NCBI RefSeq assembly: GCF_000835495.1
Contig: NW_015622547.1
Span: forward strand, 930,001 to 994,000
Direction: 5' to 3'
Length of the DNA: 64,000 bases
Origin: Cladophialophora immunda
Lineage: Eukaryota > Ascomycota > Eurotiomycetes > Chaetothyriales > Herpotrichiellaceae
This document shows, piece by piece, positions 1 to 11,295 of the stretch; position 1 is the stretch's first letter; every line of letters starts with the position of its first letter. The notes below the pieces were generated by a model, which was given only the letters and a program-made list of their open reading frames with translations, ran no database searches and was not told the DNA's origin. Made by a program: the position numbers and the translations under genes.

Positions 1-1374
1 AGGACATGAGAAGCTCACAAATCATCATTACCATCCATGGCGAAGATGTGCAACGGGTTGATTTCGTGCCGACTCCGTCTCTTGGCAGGGCTGACTCTGA
101 TTTGTACTCAATCGATTAGATAAGCGATGGCGTGAGCTGCCACGACCACTGTCAATATGTCATCCGTCACTTGGTCGGAGCCAGAGAGGTAGTGGACGGT
201 CTCTTCCTGAGGCTCTTCGTGCTGCATGAGGTGTCCTTTTCCTTTTGAAGCATGATAGGAGCAGGAATCCCGGTTCATCCTGCATGGCACAGAAACAGAC
301 TGGGGAGGGGACTGGAGATAGGGATTGGACGCAGGCGGATGATGGGCAACATTTACGGCCGATGAACAGGGGTGCTAAAGACCGAGACTGGGATGAGCAG
401 GGCACGTCCAGGGCCCGTCAACCCCGTAGCAGTAGTAGTAGTAGTAGTAGCTGACCAGCGGGTGCCAGTATAAAAGCCGCCCGAACACACCACTGGGGCA
501 CAGCGCCTGCCCGCGCCACACTGGAAGGGCAGGGAAGCGAATAGAGCCCCCTTCCTCTCGCCCAATAGCATCCAGGCGGTGGATGACCCCTGGTCGTGCC
601 AAGCAGGCAACAGCGAACCTGAGATTCAAACATCATCAGCGCAACGGGCTTCACTTCGACTCACACTTCTTCCTCTCCATCGCGACTCTCTTTTGCCCTG
701 ACTCCCTCCGTCCTCCCTCCCTCCCAACCCAATTCCTCCAACTCGGCTACACGGTCCAGAGACACCACCTGGACTCGCCACCTTGGCCTCAGGTTATCAT
801 CCCCTCCACCATCCGGGACCCTCTATCTCACTCCCACTCGAACCTCACTTCATCCCCATTTGGTTCAATTGCACTTCCGTGTTCTTGTAAAAGAACAGTT
901 GTGCACTCCTAGAACCCCCATCCGTACGAGGCTGTGAGCCCAACTGGTTCCCACCCTTTGGTCTAGTTGTGTATCGCCTGTCCGCTCCTTCCGAGACCAT
1001 CCAACCACCGGTATATACCTTGCCCGCAGTGTACCACGCTTGACCTGCGCCCGATTCGAGAGGCCACATTGTATTCAAAACGAACCCCACAAATAGACGG
1101 GGGCGGCGTCCTCCCGACTGGATATCATTGGCAGCAACTGGAAAAGAAGGATCAACAACGCGGCAACTGTGAGTAAAGGCGACTTTGGTTTCATACATCT
1201 TCAGTCTTCGGTTTATATCTTTTGAGGGGCTATTGGCACAGGTGAGTCACAAGCCACGGGGGAATGATCCAACTCGACCAATCGACCGCGTGCTAAACTT
1301 CGGGCTAGCACTTCTGCGTGTCATCTGCGTCTTCTCCCAGCGTTGGTTCATCCAGACCTTTACATATACCAACC
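1..1374. other. Upstream region of the C2H2 gene, no gene seen
   Basis: No convincing coding frame. It holds an (AGT)n microsatellite at 431-450 and a long pyrimidine-rich stretch (about 660-860) typical of fungal promoters and 5' leaders. Short open frames here lack family features and are probably leader sequence of the zinc-finger gene starting at 1375. Confidence 0.6.
431..450. repeat. (AGT)n microsatellite
   Basis: Uninterrupted trinucleotide repeat of about 6.7 units, flanked by GTAGC and CTG. Seen directly; no function inferred. Confidence 0.95.
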
Positions 1375-3885
1375 ATGGCGTCCTCCACCACCATGCCTCC
1401 TCCTCCCACTCCTTTTGCTCATCGCCGTACTCCTCGACTCATCACCAAGGGTCTTTCTGCGTCTTCTCCCACTTCGACAGAGTCATCAGCATGCATCTTG
1501 CATAAGATGTCCCTGTCCAAGGGCGCGACGTTCCACTACTCGTCCTCGCCGGCCACTGAGGATGACCCAGTGCTCAGCATCCCTCACCTGACTCGTCGCT
1601 CTCCGACATGCTCCCAGTCGACTCTCACTAGCTGGCTCTCTGAAAAGGAAGACGTTGCTCAGTCCATCGCCGACTTCGAACACACCTTCTCTGGCGCCCG
1701 CGGCAGGAAGACATCCAGTCGTCGTCGCTCCACCCCACCGCTTGACCAACAAGTCTGGGTCCGCCGTGTCACGTTACCCTCTGACGAAGGGTTGGGTTCG
1801 TCGATCAGCCCCGCGAGTGACAAAGGTCTAGCCAAGTCATTCGAAAGAGCTTTGGATTTGTTGTCGAACAAGGACAGTGGTCTGGGCACTTCCATCAGTG
1901 ACTCAGCCGAGAAAGCCGTGGGAACCGCTGCCGAAGACGACGGTCTTGCACAAGCAATTCAAGGTTGGATTGCCCGCTGCATGTTGATGTGTGATGACAG
2001 TGTTAACCAACCACCTGCAGTAGCTGACTCTCCAGACGCGACAACGCGACGCACTAGGCAACGAGGCAGCCTCCCCTCATCTAGGACTTCTAGCACCGTT
2101 ACCCGATCCGCTGTCACGCAGAGTATCGCTCCACTTCCTTCTCGACCTTCACTGCGTCACCCCGCATTGAGTCCTTCCGCTCGGAAGAAGATCAAGGACT
2201 ATATAATCACTCCCATCCTCCGAGAAGACAGATTCGAGGACTTCCATCCTCTCGTCACTGCCCTTGGGTCCAAGAACAACAAGGCTGTCAGATGCCTGCG
2301 TGACCTGGAACAGAGCCTTATCTTCCAGCCCCTGGTAAGCACCCTCACCGTCGAACACCTGATTCCATCTGACGTCGATCACAAGACACTTGCCATCTCA
2401 AGGCAACTGTACCGCATCTTTGGCGAGTTCACGATCCAGCTTGTTGTCGATACCTATCAACACCTTGCTGAGTCGGAACAACGCCGTGCTGCCGACCGTC
2501 CTTACGACAACGGTTATTTCCTTGACTTGGTGCAACAAGTCAACCGGCTAGCTGCGCATATCGGCTCCTCCAGTCGCGCTCAGCAGGCGGGCACTGCTGA
2601 GGAAGACGACGACATGGCTTACTCCATCGATGATGAGGTCACCCTTGAAGGTGGCCTCGGTGAAACTGGCAATGAGGCTGAGCTCGTTCGCTGGAAGAAC
2701 GGCAAGGGCTACTCTCTCAGGACGGGTCTACCTTACGTGCCCAGTCCTGGGGTCAAGAGAGCGAGCAGTGAGGCTCTCGATGAAGACGTGGCGCGGTCCA
2801 TGGCTCGCAGAAAGAAGGGCTACATCCCCGAAATCGTCGAGATGAAATGCTCTGACCCTACCTGTGACAAGATCTTCAATAGGAAGTGTGATCTGGCGAA
2901 GCACGAGAAGACTCACTCTCGTCCTTTCAAATGCCCTGAGACGAGCTGCAAGTACCACGAGCTTGGTCTTCCAACTGAGAAGGAACGTGAGCGTCACATC
3001 AACGACCGTCATTCCAAAGACCCTGTCTACTACAAGTGCGAGTTCTGTGAGTTCCGAACCAAGCGGGAGAGCAACTGCAAGCAGCATCAGGAGAAGAAGC
3101 ATGGCTGGCACTATGAACGTGCCAAGGGCAAAGACAAGGCCGTCACCAAAATGACGCCGGCTCAGACTCCACGAACTCCAAGCATGGATTACTCTCCCAG
3201 CCCAGCCGTCTCCATCAGGACCTGGGACGACACCAGCTCTGTTGCGGGAAGCATTGCTGGAAGCATGCCAGGCAGCTCCTCCATGACACCATTCGAGCAG
3301 CCCATCAATGCCTTCGACAACTTCAACTCCACGCCGGTCACATACTCCAACCCAATCTTCCCACGAAACCCTCCGGCCGCGCAATACAACCCAATGGGCG
3401 ATGATTTCGACTTCAACGCCCCCTTCCAGAGCTCTTACCAGCCTGCTCAGTATCCCAACATGATGACCACACCTATCACACCGACGTACAGCAACATCAC
3501 CGAGCCGTCTCCATACAATACGGCAATGGACATCACAATGGACTGCAACAATCCAACCTCCTGGAATCAAGGGCTCCCGACACCGAGTTCTTATTTCCAG
3601 CCGAACTCTCGCAACCCATCGATCTCGGAGCATTCTCCCATGATCGCTGGTCCTTCTGGACAGTCATTCAACGATGCCCCGTTGATTGGCTCGGACCCGG
3701 AGTTCCCTCATAGTGACTTCTCCCTCTTTGGAGGTGAAGGCAGCAACGCCTTTTCGAATCCCGCCGCCGCCACGGCGACTTTGTTCCCAGGTGGCCCGGA
3801 GGCGTTTGCTACACTCGACAACGACCCCATGTTCGATTCGGCGTGGAACGATAGCGATTTCATCGATTACGACATGAACAATTAG
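1375..3885 (+). CDS. C2H2 zinc-finger protein, putative transcription regulator (836 aa)
   Basis: Probable nuclear DNA-binding regulator; target genes unknown. A single uninterrupted exon. I chose the ATG at 1375 because it sits in a strong CACCATGG context; the open frame extends 19 codons upstream but without another ATG. Three C2H2-like fingers lie at about residues 492-575: CSDPTC..H..H, CPETSC..H..H (with a longer spacing) and CEFC..H..H, flanked by basic segments. The N-terminal 200 residues are low-complexity and contain several copies of a short acidic motif of the form D-x-G-L-x-x-S-I. The C-terminal 250 residues are rich in Pro, Asn, Ser and Phe, like an activation region. Family-level recognition is good, but I cannot name an ortholog. 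Confidence 0.85.
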   Translation: MASSTTMPPPPTPFAHRRTPRLITKGLSASSPTSTESSACILHKMSLSKGATFHYSSSPATEDDPVLSIPHLTRRSPTCSQSTLTSWLSEKEDVAQSIADFEHTFSGARGRKTSSRRRSTPPLDQQVWVRRVTLPSDEGLGSSISPASDKGLAKSFERALDLLSNKDSGLGTSISDSAEKAVGTAAEDDGLAQAIQGWIARCMLMCDDSVNQPPAVADSPDATTRRTRQRGSLPSSRTSSTVTRSAVTQSIAPLPSRPSLRHPALSPSARKKIKDYIITPILREDRFEDFHPLVTALGSKNNKAVRCLRDLEQSLIFQPLVSTLTVEHLIPSDVDHKTLAISRQLYRIFGEFTIQLVVDTYQHLAESEQRRAADRPYDNGYFLDLVQQVNRLAAHIGSSSRAQQAGTAEEDDDMAYSIDDEVTLEGGLGETGNEAELVRWKNGKGYSLRTGLPYVPSPGVKRASSEALDEDVARSMARRKKGYIPEIVEMKCSDPTCDKIFNRKCDLAKHEKTHSRPFKCPETSCKYHELGLPTEKERERHINDRHSKDPVYYKCEFCEFRTKRESNCKQHQEKKHGWHYERAKGKDKAVTKMTPAQTPRTPSMDYSPSPAVSIRTWDDTSSVAGSIAGSMPGSSSMTPFEQPINAFDNFNSTPVTYSNPIFPRNPPAAQYNPMGDDFDFNAPFQSSYQPAQYPNMMTTPITPTYSNITEPSPYNTAMDITMDCNNPTSWNQGLPTPSSYFQPNSRNPSISEHSPMIAGPSGQSFNDAPLIGSDPEFPHSDFSLFGGEGSNAFSNPAAATATLFPGGPEAFATLDNDPMFDSAWNDSDFIDYDMNN

Positions 3886-4497
3886 ACGTCACCGAGGAGG
3901 AGTACTCGGTGGGGACCACAACGGCCAAGGCGGCAAAGAGGCACACTGCCCGCCGCCATGTACACTTTAACATGTTTTCGTGGAGCGAACTTTAGTTTTA
4001 TTTTGGGGACCTTTTCCTTTTCACTACCAACTCCACCCATCGACAAACACACCAAAAAAAAAAGATGCAGGTGTCGAGACAGTGTGAAGTGGGCTGAAGA
4101 TTGATGACTTGAATAATTGATGACGACGTGATGATATTGGTCCAGTTCTTTTCCTATTTCCATTCTCTCACCGTGGAACAAGCAGGAGCTGGTGATTCGA
4201 GAGTGGACGCGAACAATCCAACTGGCTCATGGGAAAGCCAACGTTTGTCATCGCCAGGGGAAGGACTGAAGGGAAAGGCTGGTTCAATCAATCCACATTT
4301 TGTGCTGGTTTCATATCATGATTCGATAGCTCTTGTTTGGCTATGGAGAATGGGGGAATCGGTCAACCTTGACATTGATACAAGATACAGAAATACAAAA
4401 ATCCATCTCCTTCACAAATCAAGGTCGTTGTCTTGTTCCCTCTTGTATTCTCTCTTCCATCCCTCCGTTCTGGTTCCATGGTCATTGAAGTTTGGGT

Positions 4498-4824
4498 CTA
4501 GTCTCTGCCAATGACCCCCGGATGCCAACCTTTGACACGACTCACAAGATACTTGTGCGTCTTAATGACGGATGACTCACGCTCTCCATTGTCTACGCTG
4601 ACCACATACAGTCTCGCCCCATTGATTCTGTCCATAGAAGTACCAGGATGGAGCGTAGTCACAATCGTGATATAGTCCTCCTGTCCACCACCACCACCAC
4701 CGCCGCCGCCGCACTCCTGCTCGTTGCTTCTCTTCAGTCTCCGTTCGCGCTCCGCAGTGTCCTGGGAAACTTGTCCTTCACTGGTACTTGTGGTGCTTGG
4801 GGAACCGGGCGGTTGAGTCAGCAT
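4498..4824 (-). CDS. Small ORF, doubtful hypothetical protein (108 aa)
   Basis: ATG-started frame with a Ser/Thr-rich N-terminus, a poly-Gly run of nine encoded by the CCN trinucleotide tract, and a C-terminal 60 residues that look globular and mixed in composition (DYITIVTTL, RLYVVSVDNG, HKYLVSRVKG). I recognise no family. The C-terminal part is more protein-like than most spurious frames here, but with no splice partner or domain it may be chance, or the 3' UTR of a neighbour. Confidence 0.25.
   Translation of the reverse strand: MLTQPPGSPSTTSTSEGQVSQDTAERERRLKRSNEQECGGGGGGGGGQEDYITIVTTLHPGTSMDRINGARLYVVSVDNGERESSVIKTHKYLVSRVKGWHPGVIGRD
4685..4712. repeat. CCA/CCG trinucleotide tract
   Basis: Run of CCA units followed by CCG units. 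If the minus-strand ORF 4498-4824 is real, the tract encodes its poly-Gly run. Confidence 0.9.
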
Positions 4825-5414
4825 AGTAAATCAGCTACAGCCTTGCCCCGACAAGGTCTCGGCGGACGGACGAGTGTGTGGACGGGTGGGTGGCTGGGTT
4901 GGTGGTATTCCGGAGTCACTGTCTCGGAAAAAGCAACTCTACCTACCTCGTATTATTGTCTACCAGGGTACTACTAACCTCGTAGCTCATGCAACCTTTC
5001 CCCTTTCCGTTCCCATTCCCAACCCCAGCCAGCCATCTCTGCTCGAGGAGCGAGGGTCGGTCTCCGGGCCGGTCCCTCTCCGCAGAAGAAACGCCGTGCG
5101 GCGCGTGGGTGGGATGAGTCTGTATGGACGAGTGGTTTTTGCGGGTTCCTTGGTACATCTTACGAGGTCACGAATCTATGGCGTACGGGAGCGGCTCCCT
5201 CCCCTCGGTAAACTGAATTGGTACCGTGCTCGAGTAGCTGTGTGGTAATCATGGAAAGGGTACAGTGCTTTGCTTTTCCCTCTGGTCTAACTCCGTTCTG
5301 CTGGTAATCAGGACGCACATCATCATCCTTTCCGTAGCCAACAATCCACTGGAGCCCTGTTGAGCAAGCAAAAACAAGCATCCTGTCCCCTCTATTCGTG
5401 CTCTTCCATCCAGG

Positions 5415-7026
5415 TCAATGGCCACCCTCCAGTTCCACTTCGACGCGTCTTCTCAGGTCCTTGTAGAACTCCTCGCCTTTGAAGCCGTGTCTTTCCTTGC
5501 ACACTTTCCAGCCTTGCCGTCTCAGCTCGTCGATCTTCTCCTTGAATCGGTCTCGAGAACCATTTCCCCAAGGAGAGCAGCAGTTGTCGTCCTCTCCCGC
5601 AAGGTCAGCATTTCGGCTCACATCACATGCGGGTCTCGGTGCTGACTTCGACTTCGAACAAGGAGAAGCGACCTCGAAAGACCAGAAGCTCGCAAACCGC
5701 TGCTTCGGCCCCAATGCTCTAGCGGCACTTCTCTCGCCTTGGATTTTCTGCACACGACCAATTTCTCCATCTACATAAGCAATGTGCTTTCTCAGCTGAG
5801 CACGAAAGTCCGCTAGATGCGCGTTGTATCGCGCCAGCGCGCTCGAGGTGCAGGTGTTGAGGTACGCTTCGAGGTGTTCATTCTGCGGGTCCGGACTGAA
5901 CGCGTCGCGGATCATTCTAAATCGTGGAGATGTGACACCAGGGGATGCGGCAGGAGTCTCGAGTCCGTAGACCTGCTCTCGCAAGGGAGAACGTGTCGCT
6001 AATAATGGAGACGATGGAGGCAAGGGCAGGGTTCCTTCAAACCGTGCGATGAGGGTCTGGACTGCGGTCCTGCGCATCAGCGGGTTTTGAACGATGCGGG
6101 TGCCTTGGACTTTGAAACCGGCTTTGTGATTGAATGGCAAAGGCGGCAGTGGTCGAGTATCGGCATTACTGTCAGGAACCCCCATGCAAGGGCGTTTTGC
6201 ATTCCGGCTGAACAAAGGCGATGGTATCAGATCGTCTTGGAGCACTTGCGTGGAGCTGGGACTGCGCCAGAGTCGAGACTCGTCCGCACCTGAGATAGCT
6301 GGAGTTGCCGAGTGTTTCATTGGGTTACATTTGGAAGTTTCTTCTTTTGTACTGACGGGGACGTCTGGTACCGACATTCCTTGACATGTGTGCTTTTGCC
6401 GCGATGATTCATTCCTGTCAGCAATAGATCCTCCTTCTGAGTGGGCGCTTTCCGACGAATAGAAGCTGCTCGACGAAATGGAAGGTGATATCTCTGTGAC
6501 ACAGCCAGCAGCGGGTATATCTTTTCTACCAGCTAGCGGTGCTCCGTTGATGGACGGAGAGCCAAAACCAACCGTGACAGGAGACTCCTCCGGTTGCTCG
6601 TAGGCTCCTCCTTCCGTTGAGACATATGGCAAAGGAAGACATTTCAGAGCCAGACTGAAGCTCTCCCTTGCGGAATCCAGAAATTGAAGTTTATTGCTCG
6701 AAAAGTTGTGTGCAATCGATCCCATCGACTCGTAAGAGGTGGCATGGTAAAACCAGAGGAAGGCCTGGTGTAGGCCGTGGAGCTTCAATGTGGTCAGCAT
6801 GTCGGCGTGTCTTTGGACTTACATGCTGGGGAAAGTCACATACCTCCGACCTCTGGAGCTGTTCGCAAAGCGCAATGCACTGCTTGTAGCGGCACGCGTA
6901 AAAGAGGCTCTGCACCCTTACAAGATCGTCTTTGTGGTGTGATATTGTCGTGTCCGCACCATGGGGCGATTTGACACACGCCAGGCTCATCTCCATCTCT
7001 GAATAACGGGCTGATCCTAGGGGCAT
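5415..7026 (-). CDS. TPR-like hypothetical protein (516 aa, two exons)
   Basis: Joined from exon 1 (6844-7026, exactly 61 codons) and exon 2 (5415-6782). The intron 6783-6843 (61 nt) has donor GTATGT and acceptor GAAG, with a GCTGAC branch-like site, and the phases match. The first 90 residues carry a helical repeat pattern (YACRYKQCIALCEQL, HQAFLWFYHATSYESM, FSLALKCLPLP) like a degenerate tetratricopeptide unit. The middle is Ser/Pro-rich and looks disordered. The last 150 residues are charged and helical (ARYNAHLADFRAQLRKHI). No enzyme motif is visible. Met11 and Met13 are alternative starts. It lies 446 bp downstream of another TPR-like gene on the same strand. Function unknown. Confidence 0.75.
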
Positions 7027-7472
7027 GATGATTTATTGCGCGAGGGAGCCATCGAATTGGCAGTTTAAAATACGAGAAACTTGCTTGTGTGGATTGTACC
7101 GGACCCGTTTTCGAGTGTGTAAACATGCGAGCACGACCGCACCCAGGTAGCGGGGGCACGCCGTTCTCATTTCAGCAAGGGGCAGTATGTCGTGACCCTG
7201 AGTAACTTGGAGCGCTCAGCTCCCGGGCTTGTATGAATTGGAGCGGGTCATGCCAGTGAGGAAGGAAGGGAGCGAAAAGAGTTGGCAATGCGTGCACACA
7301 AAGCGTGAATATTGCAGCCAGACTTTCCCTCGCCTCCGATATTGGCACAAAGTATCTTATCAACCATTCAGTCAGTCGGCCGAGTCTGGGGCTTCTCTTG
7401 CCGCTGAAGGACGAGTGTCTGAATCTTCTCATAACAATCTCTCAAAAGCAGAGCAAGGAGAAGTTGGATGTC
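7027..7472. other. Intergenic region between two minus-strand TPR genes
   Basis: Contains the 3' end of the gene stopping at 7473 and the promoter and leader of the gene starting at 7026. No motif stands out. Confidence 0.6.
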
Positions 7473-9124
7473 TCAAAGAGACTGAGCGAGTGGCGCAATG
7501 AGCCCGTCGTCAGCCATGTCATCAAGTTGGACTCTGACCCATTCCTGGTCCCTTCCCTGATCATGCTGGACAGCGGCGGAAGCGATATCGATTTGCGCCT
7601 GGATTGCCTGAGCAACAACGGCCCTAAGCTGCGACGCAGCTTTCTGCTCGGGGTCCTGATAGAGTTTGCTGGCATTGCGATAGAAAGTCTCTGCATTCTT
7701 CAAAAGCTGAGGTCCGTTCGCGATGGCGGCGTTGTAGGATATCGGCGGCTGTCCTAGCTGATGTTGCAGGAGAGAGCAATTCCCACGGATGAAATGTGTT
7801 TCGGCGATATCCTCAGGCAGAGGACCAGAAATCTTAGATGCTGTGGCCATATTGGTGATCGCTGCGGCCAAGGCACTCCACCGCATCGACGCATGGGAGA
7901 CGGCGTTGGAGGCCTCGCCGTCTGCAAGGGCAGAGTTGAACGCAATTAGACTGTTTGCGTTAGCTAGCAAGGCAGGAAAGCTCCTTTCCAGTTCCAGTTC
8001 AGGCATTTGAAAAGCTTCATCCCGCTCCCGCTTGTATGTGGTTGGGTCGATTGAGCCCAACAGGTAGCCTGCCTTTAGCAATTCGGACGCCAGATTCGCC
8101 CGAGCAAGTGCAACTTCTTGCAGTCTCTCTGGTTCGGCGTCTTGAAGGAGCGGCGGCAGTTTTGTCTTGACCAGTTTGGAAGAATATTCTTCGATGTAAC
8201 CCAAGCTGGAAATCGGGACGGAATCTGAGGAACTCAGAAAGCTGCTGAGGGTAGTGAGGGTCCCTAGCTGCGCGAGAATAGTGTCAATCAGAGTATCTTT
8301 TGTTACTGGCTCCACAACCGAGAACCACTGGTCTTCAGTGCCGACTGCGGATGAACCGGGGTTGCCCTCATCGGTCACGCTGGTGGGTTCAGTTGCGTTT
8401 TCTGATGCAATTTGGGTGGCCGCCTCATCTTGTTGTTGCATGTATTCCTCGAGCTTGAGCTCCTGAATGCTCAAACACCGATTTTGTAGTTCCAAAGCCT
8501 CCTCGAGTAGTTGCAGCACATCCTGATCAGCTCGATTGACATCTTTGGCGCAAACTTCGGCAATAGCCGTCAGAACTTGAGCCGTATTGAACAAAGTGTC
8601 TGGGTTGTCCTGATCTAGAGTAAGAGCGTAGCGATGCGCCTCTAGTGCCTGCTGCAAAACCTCGAGAAGTGGCCGGTGCAAATGTGGCACGAGAAGAGGA
8701 TGCGTTGCAATTTCCAACAAGACTCTTGCTCTACTCAAGGTCAGCCTTGTGGCGGATGCGAGGGCACGATTGGCCGACAGACTTATTGTAGGCGAGATCA
8801 ATGCTAGTCGGGAAGGTCTGCAACCCCTGGTCATATACCTCGATAGCTCTGGAAAAGAAGCGCATGGACTTGACGGCATCTCCGGCCCTCCATTTCCCTG
8901 CGGCTTCTTCAAAGTCCACTCCAGCTAACAGGGGATCAGTCACTGCGGCTTGAACCAGGGGGCCTGTTCACGCGATCACCTACCTGCCTGGAAGTCATCG
9001 ACGGTTTCTAGAGCCTATGCGATTTGTTAATATCAGCTAGCGACGGTCTGCTCCATCTCACTTGTTCTGCTTTCTTCTTCGACTTCGACTGTTTGAGGAA
9101 CGCCTTGGGCTTACTCGTAGACAT
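7473..9124 (-). CDS. TPR-repeat protein (497 aa, four exons)
   Basis: Spliced model: exons 9062-9124, 8984-9014, 8783-8924 and 7473-8730. Introns are 47, 59 and 52 nt; the first two have good donors (GTGAGA, GTAGGT), the third an unusual GTCTGT donor. All phases agree and give 498 codons including stop. The N-terminus is short and Lys-rich (KQSKSKKKAEQ), followed by TPR-like helices (AAGKWRAGDAVKSMRFFSRA, DLAYNKARVLLEI, ALTLDQDNPDTLFNTAQVL) and an acidic, Gln-rich helical segment. C-terminal helices with the AETHFIRGNCSLLQ and AETFYRNASKLYQDP pattern look like further repeats. Probably a protein-binding scaffold or assembly chaperone; a ribosomal-protein chaperone of the Acl4 kind is only a guess. 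Confidence 0.8.
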
Positions 9125-11295
9125 GGTGGCGTGCGCAACAAGGCAGGGCGTCGGAGCATGCAACGAAGGCTATACCTGTAGCCACTTTGGGAAAGGTCTC
9201 GCACGGGACAGGGCTCTGTACGAACTGTCGTCAGTCAGCTGGCTGGCTGGCAAGGATCGACTAGGGCAAAAAAGGGTTCAAGACATGAAGATGGAAACTC
9301 ATTTGACTCAAGTGTCGTGGGATCTACCGACCTGATGTCGCACAGTCAGATCGCCCAGCCTGAGTGGTAGACGAGAAGAGAAGCCAATCAAAGAGAGGGC
9401 GCAAGCTAGGCTTGGAGCACGAATTAACGGCGGTACGTCTTCGAGATCCAGACGGGCCTGAAAATTCTGATTCGGTGGAGCGAAGTGGGTTGAATTCAGA
9501 GTGGAAGCCGAAACATACGAGGTACACGGAGAGAAGAAGAAAATGCAAAGGACGGCACTCTAGGCGCTAATTGGAGACCCAGCTGTCTCTTGTCTCGTAT
9601 TCAGCGGACATCACTGCCATACTGAGTGGCACAGAGTGGGAGAGAGATGAACGGGTACAGTAGGATCAACTCACAATGAAGCCTTGGACAACGGTAAAAG
9701 GGAAAAGAGATGTGCGTCCGGCTTGCGGCGAGAGGAGAAGCGCAGGCAGCGTAAGAGGAACGAGTGGTCAGTGGTCAGAGGTTTGTGGCCGCAGGGTGTC
9801 TGGCTGTTGCCCGGCGGGTGCGCCCCGCCCCTTCTAACTAATAGATCAACCCCCCCCTTTGGATGCCGCCCTTGTCTTTGACTGGTGTTCCTAGCTCTGG
9901 CTAGGTGCCCGGTGCCGCCTGTGGGTTGCAACCACTTCCTGGTGCGGCGATGCTCCCTGCGACAAAAAACGCCTCCGGGGGGTGTCCAGGCCTACCCAGG
10001 TACCTTACGGGTGCCTGTACGAAGGCTAGGAGTGCTTACTAGTCGGGAAAAGATGGCCTGCCACCTGCCTGCCACCTGCCACTTGCTACCTGGACCCTTC
10101 CCACCCTCCTTATCCATCTCGGGCCTCATCCTCTAACTGAAGTCAGGCGCAGAAAAGACTGCGTCCCTGGCTGTGAAGCTCACGAGGTGCGGAGGGTTTA
10201 CGTACTCCCTGCTCATACACAATACTTCGATAAATATAAGTGCGAGATGATTGATGCCTGGCCAGCCCGATAGATCTGGTCGACTGACCTGGGGCCGGCG
10301 AACTCTCTGCCTTCGGGATGTAGTCGTAAAGGCTGATGCAGAAATGCTGAATCGATCCCTGCTAATACCCGCGATACCCAAAAGAAATCCCCCTCTGTAA
10401 CTAAATTTTATCCCACTCTCGCCTCGAAGCAAAGGTCCGACCAATGACCCTTTGCGATTTTCACGTACCAACCTCCAGCTTCAACCTTGAAGCACCAGCG
10501 TGATACCTGATCTCACCCCTTCCTTCTCGCACCCGGCAGCGGGTTGACGCTGTTTCTCAGAGCTGCTCATGGGATCAGAGGACCAGGTACAGGACATGAA
10601 TCTGCACATGATTGCTTTCTGGTGAATGACATCTTACCCACCACCTCGAGTTCGCTCGCACCGACCTCACTGGCCCCCGAACTTCGACCCTTCGTCTACC
10701 TCATTACGATCATCCCGAGCCCTAAAACTGCCAGGACCTCCTAGCCGACTCCTCCTCGTCCCACACCCACTCTGCAGCGGCCGGCCAGCCGACTCAGCGC
10801 CCTCCTTTGAGCGAAAGACCCTGGCCGATGCCCACGCCATTGTCCGCCTACTGCACGCTCACTGCAAGTCAAGGAAGAACCTACCCACGCCATCCTTTCC
10901 CCCCCAAAACGCACAACCCCGCTGGGTGGAGCCCAGACCATCCAAAGCCTACTCTGACCTTTCAACCTGCAAGTGGTACCGTAGTGGGCATTTGACTGCC
11001 ACCGTCGCCGACCTCAATTTTGCCTTTTCAGCGCAGTTGTCCAACGTACCACGGCCTTGCCTCTTTTCCATTCGTCCCTTCACGAGGCTGCGCTGCCCTG
11101 TGTCTGTCTCGCTGGACCTCAGTCGTCGCCATCCTGATCTGTGCGGCATTGCGATCGCTGTTCCGGCCAACCCCAAGCGTGCTGCTCCTGTCTGGCCGGC
11201 CTCAGAAATGAACCTGCTTTGACCCGTCGTGTCTCCCATCAGCCACCTCCCGCAGCCCACCTGCGGGCTTGAACCTCACATCCTCAGCCTCGAGG
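9125..11295. other. Divergent intergenic region, no gene seen
   Basis: About 2.2 kb between a minus-strand TPR gene and the plus-strand bHLH gene. From about 10,500 on it is strongly C/T-rich, like a long 5' leader. Short CAGGTAC/GGTACC-like motifs and C-runs occur near 9850-10100. A 198-codon open frame at 10626-11222 has low-complexity Pro/Arg/Ser composition and is probably leader. Confidence 0.6.

Larger units (their letters stand above)
3886..5414. other. Intergenic region between convergent genes
   Basis: 3' sides of the C2H2 gene (+) and a TPR-like gene (-). It contains an A-run near 4054, a CCA/CCG trinucleotide tract at 4685-4712 and one weak minus-strand ORF (4498-4824) listed separately. 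Nothing else is recognisable. Confidence 0.6.

Noticed and set aside
2728..3633. 301-codon open frame antisense to the C2H2 gene
   Set aside because: Arg/Val/Cys-heavy composition expected of an antisense shadow; no domain.
10626..11222. 198-codon open frame before the bHLH gene
   Set aside because: Low-complexity Pro/Ser/Arg sequence in a C/T-rich stretch; better explained as 5' leader.
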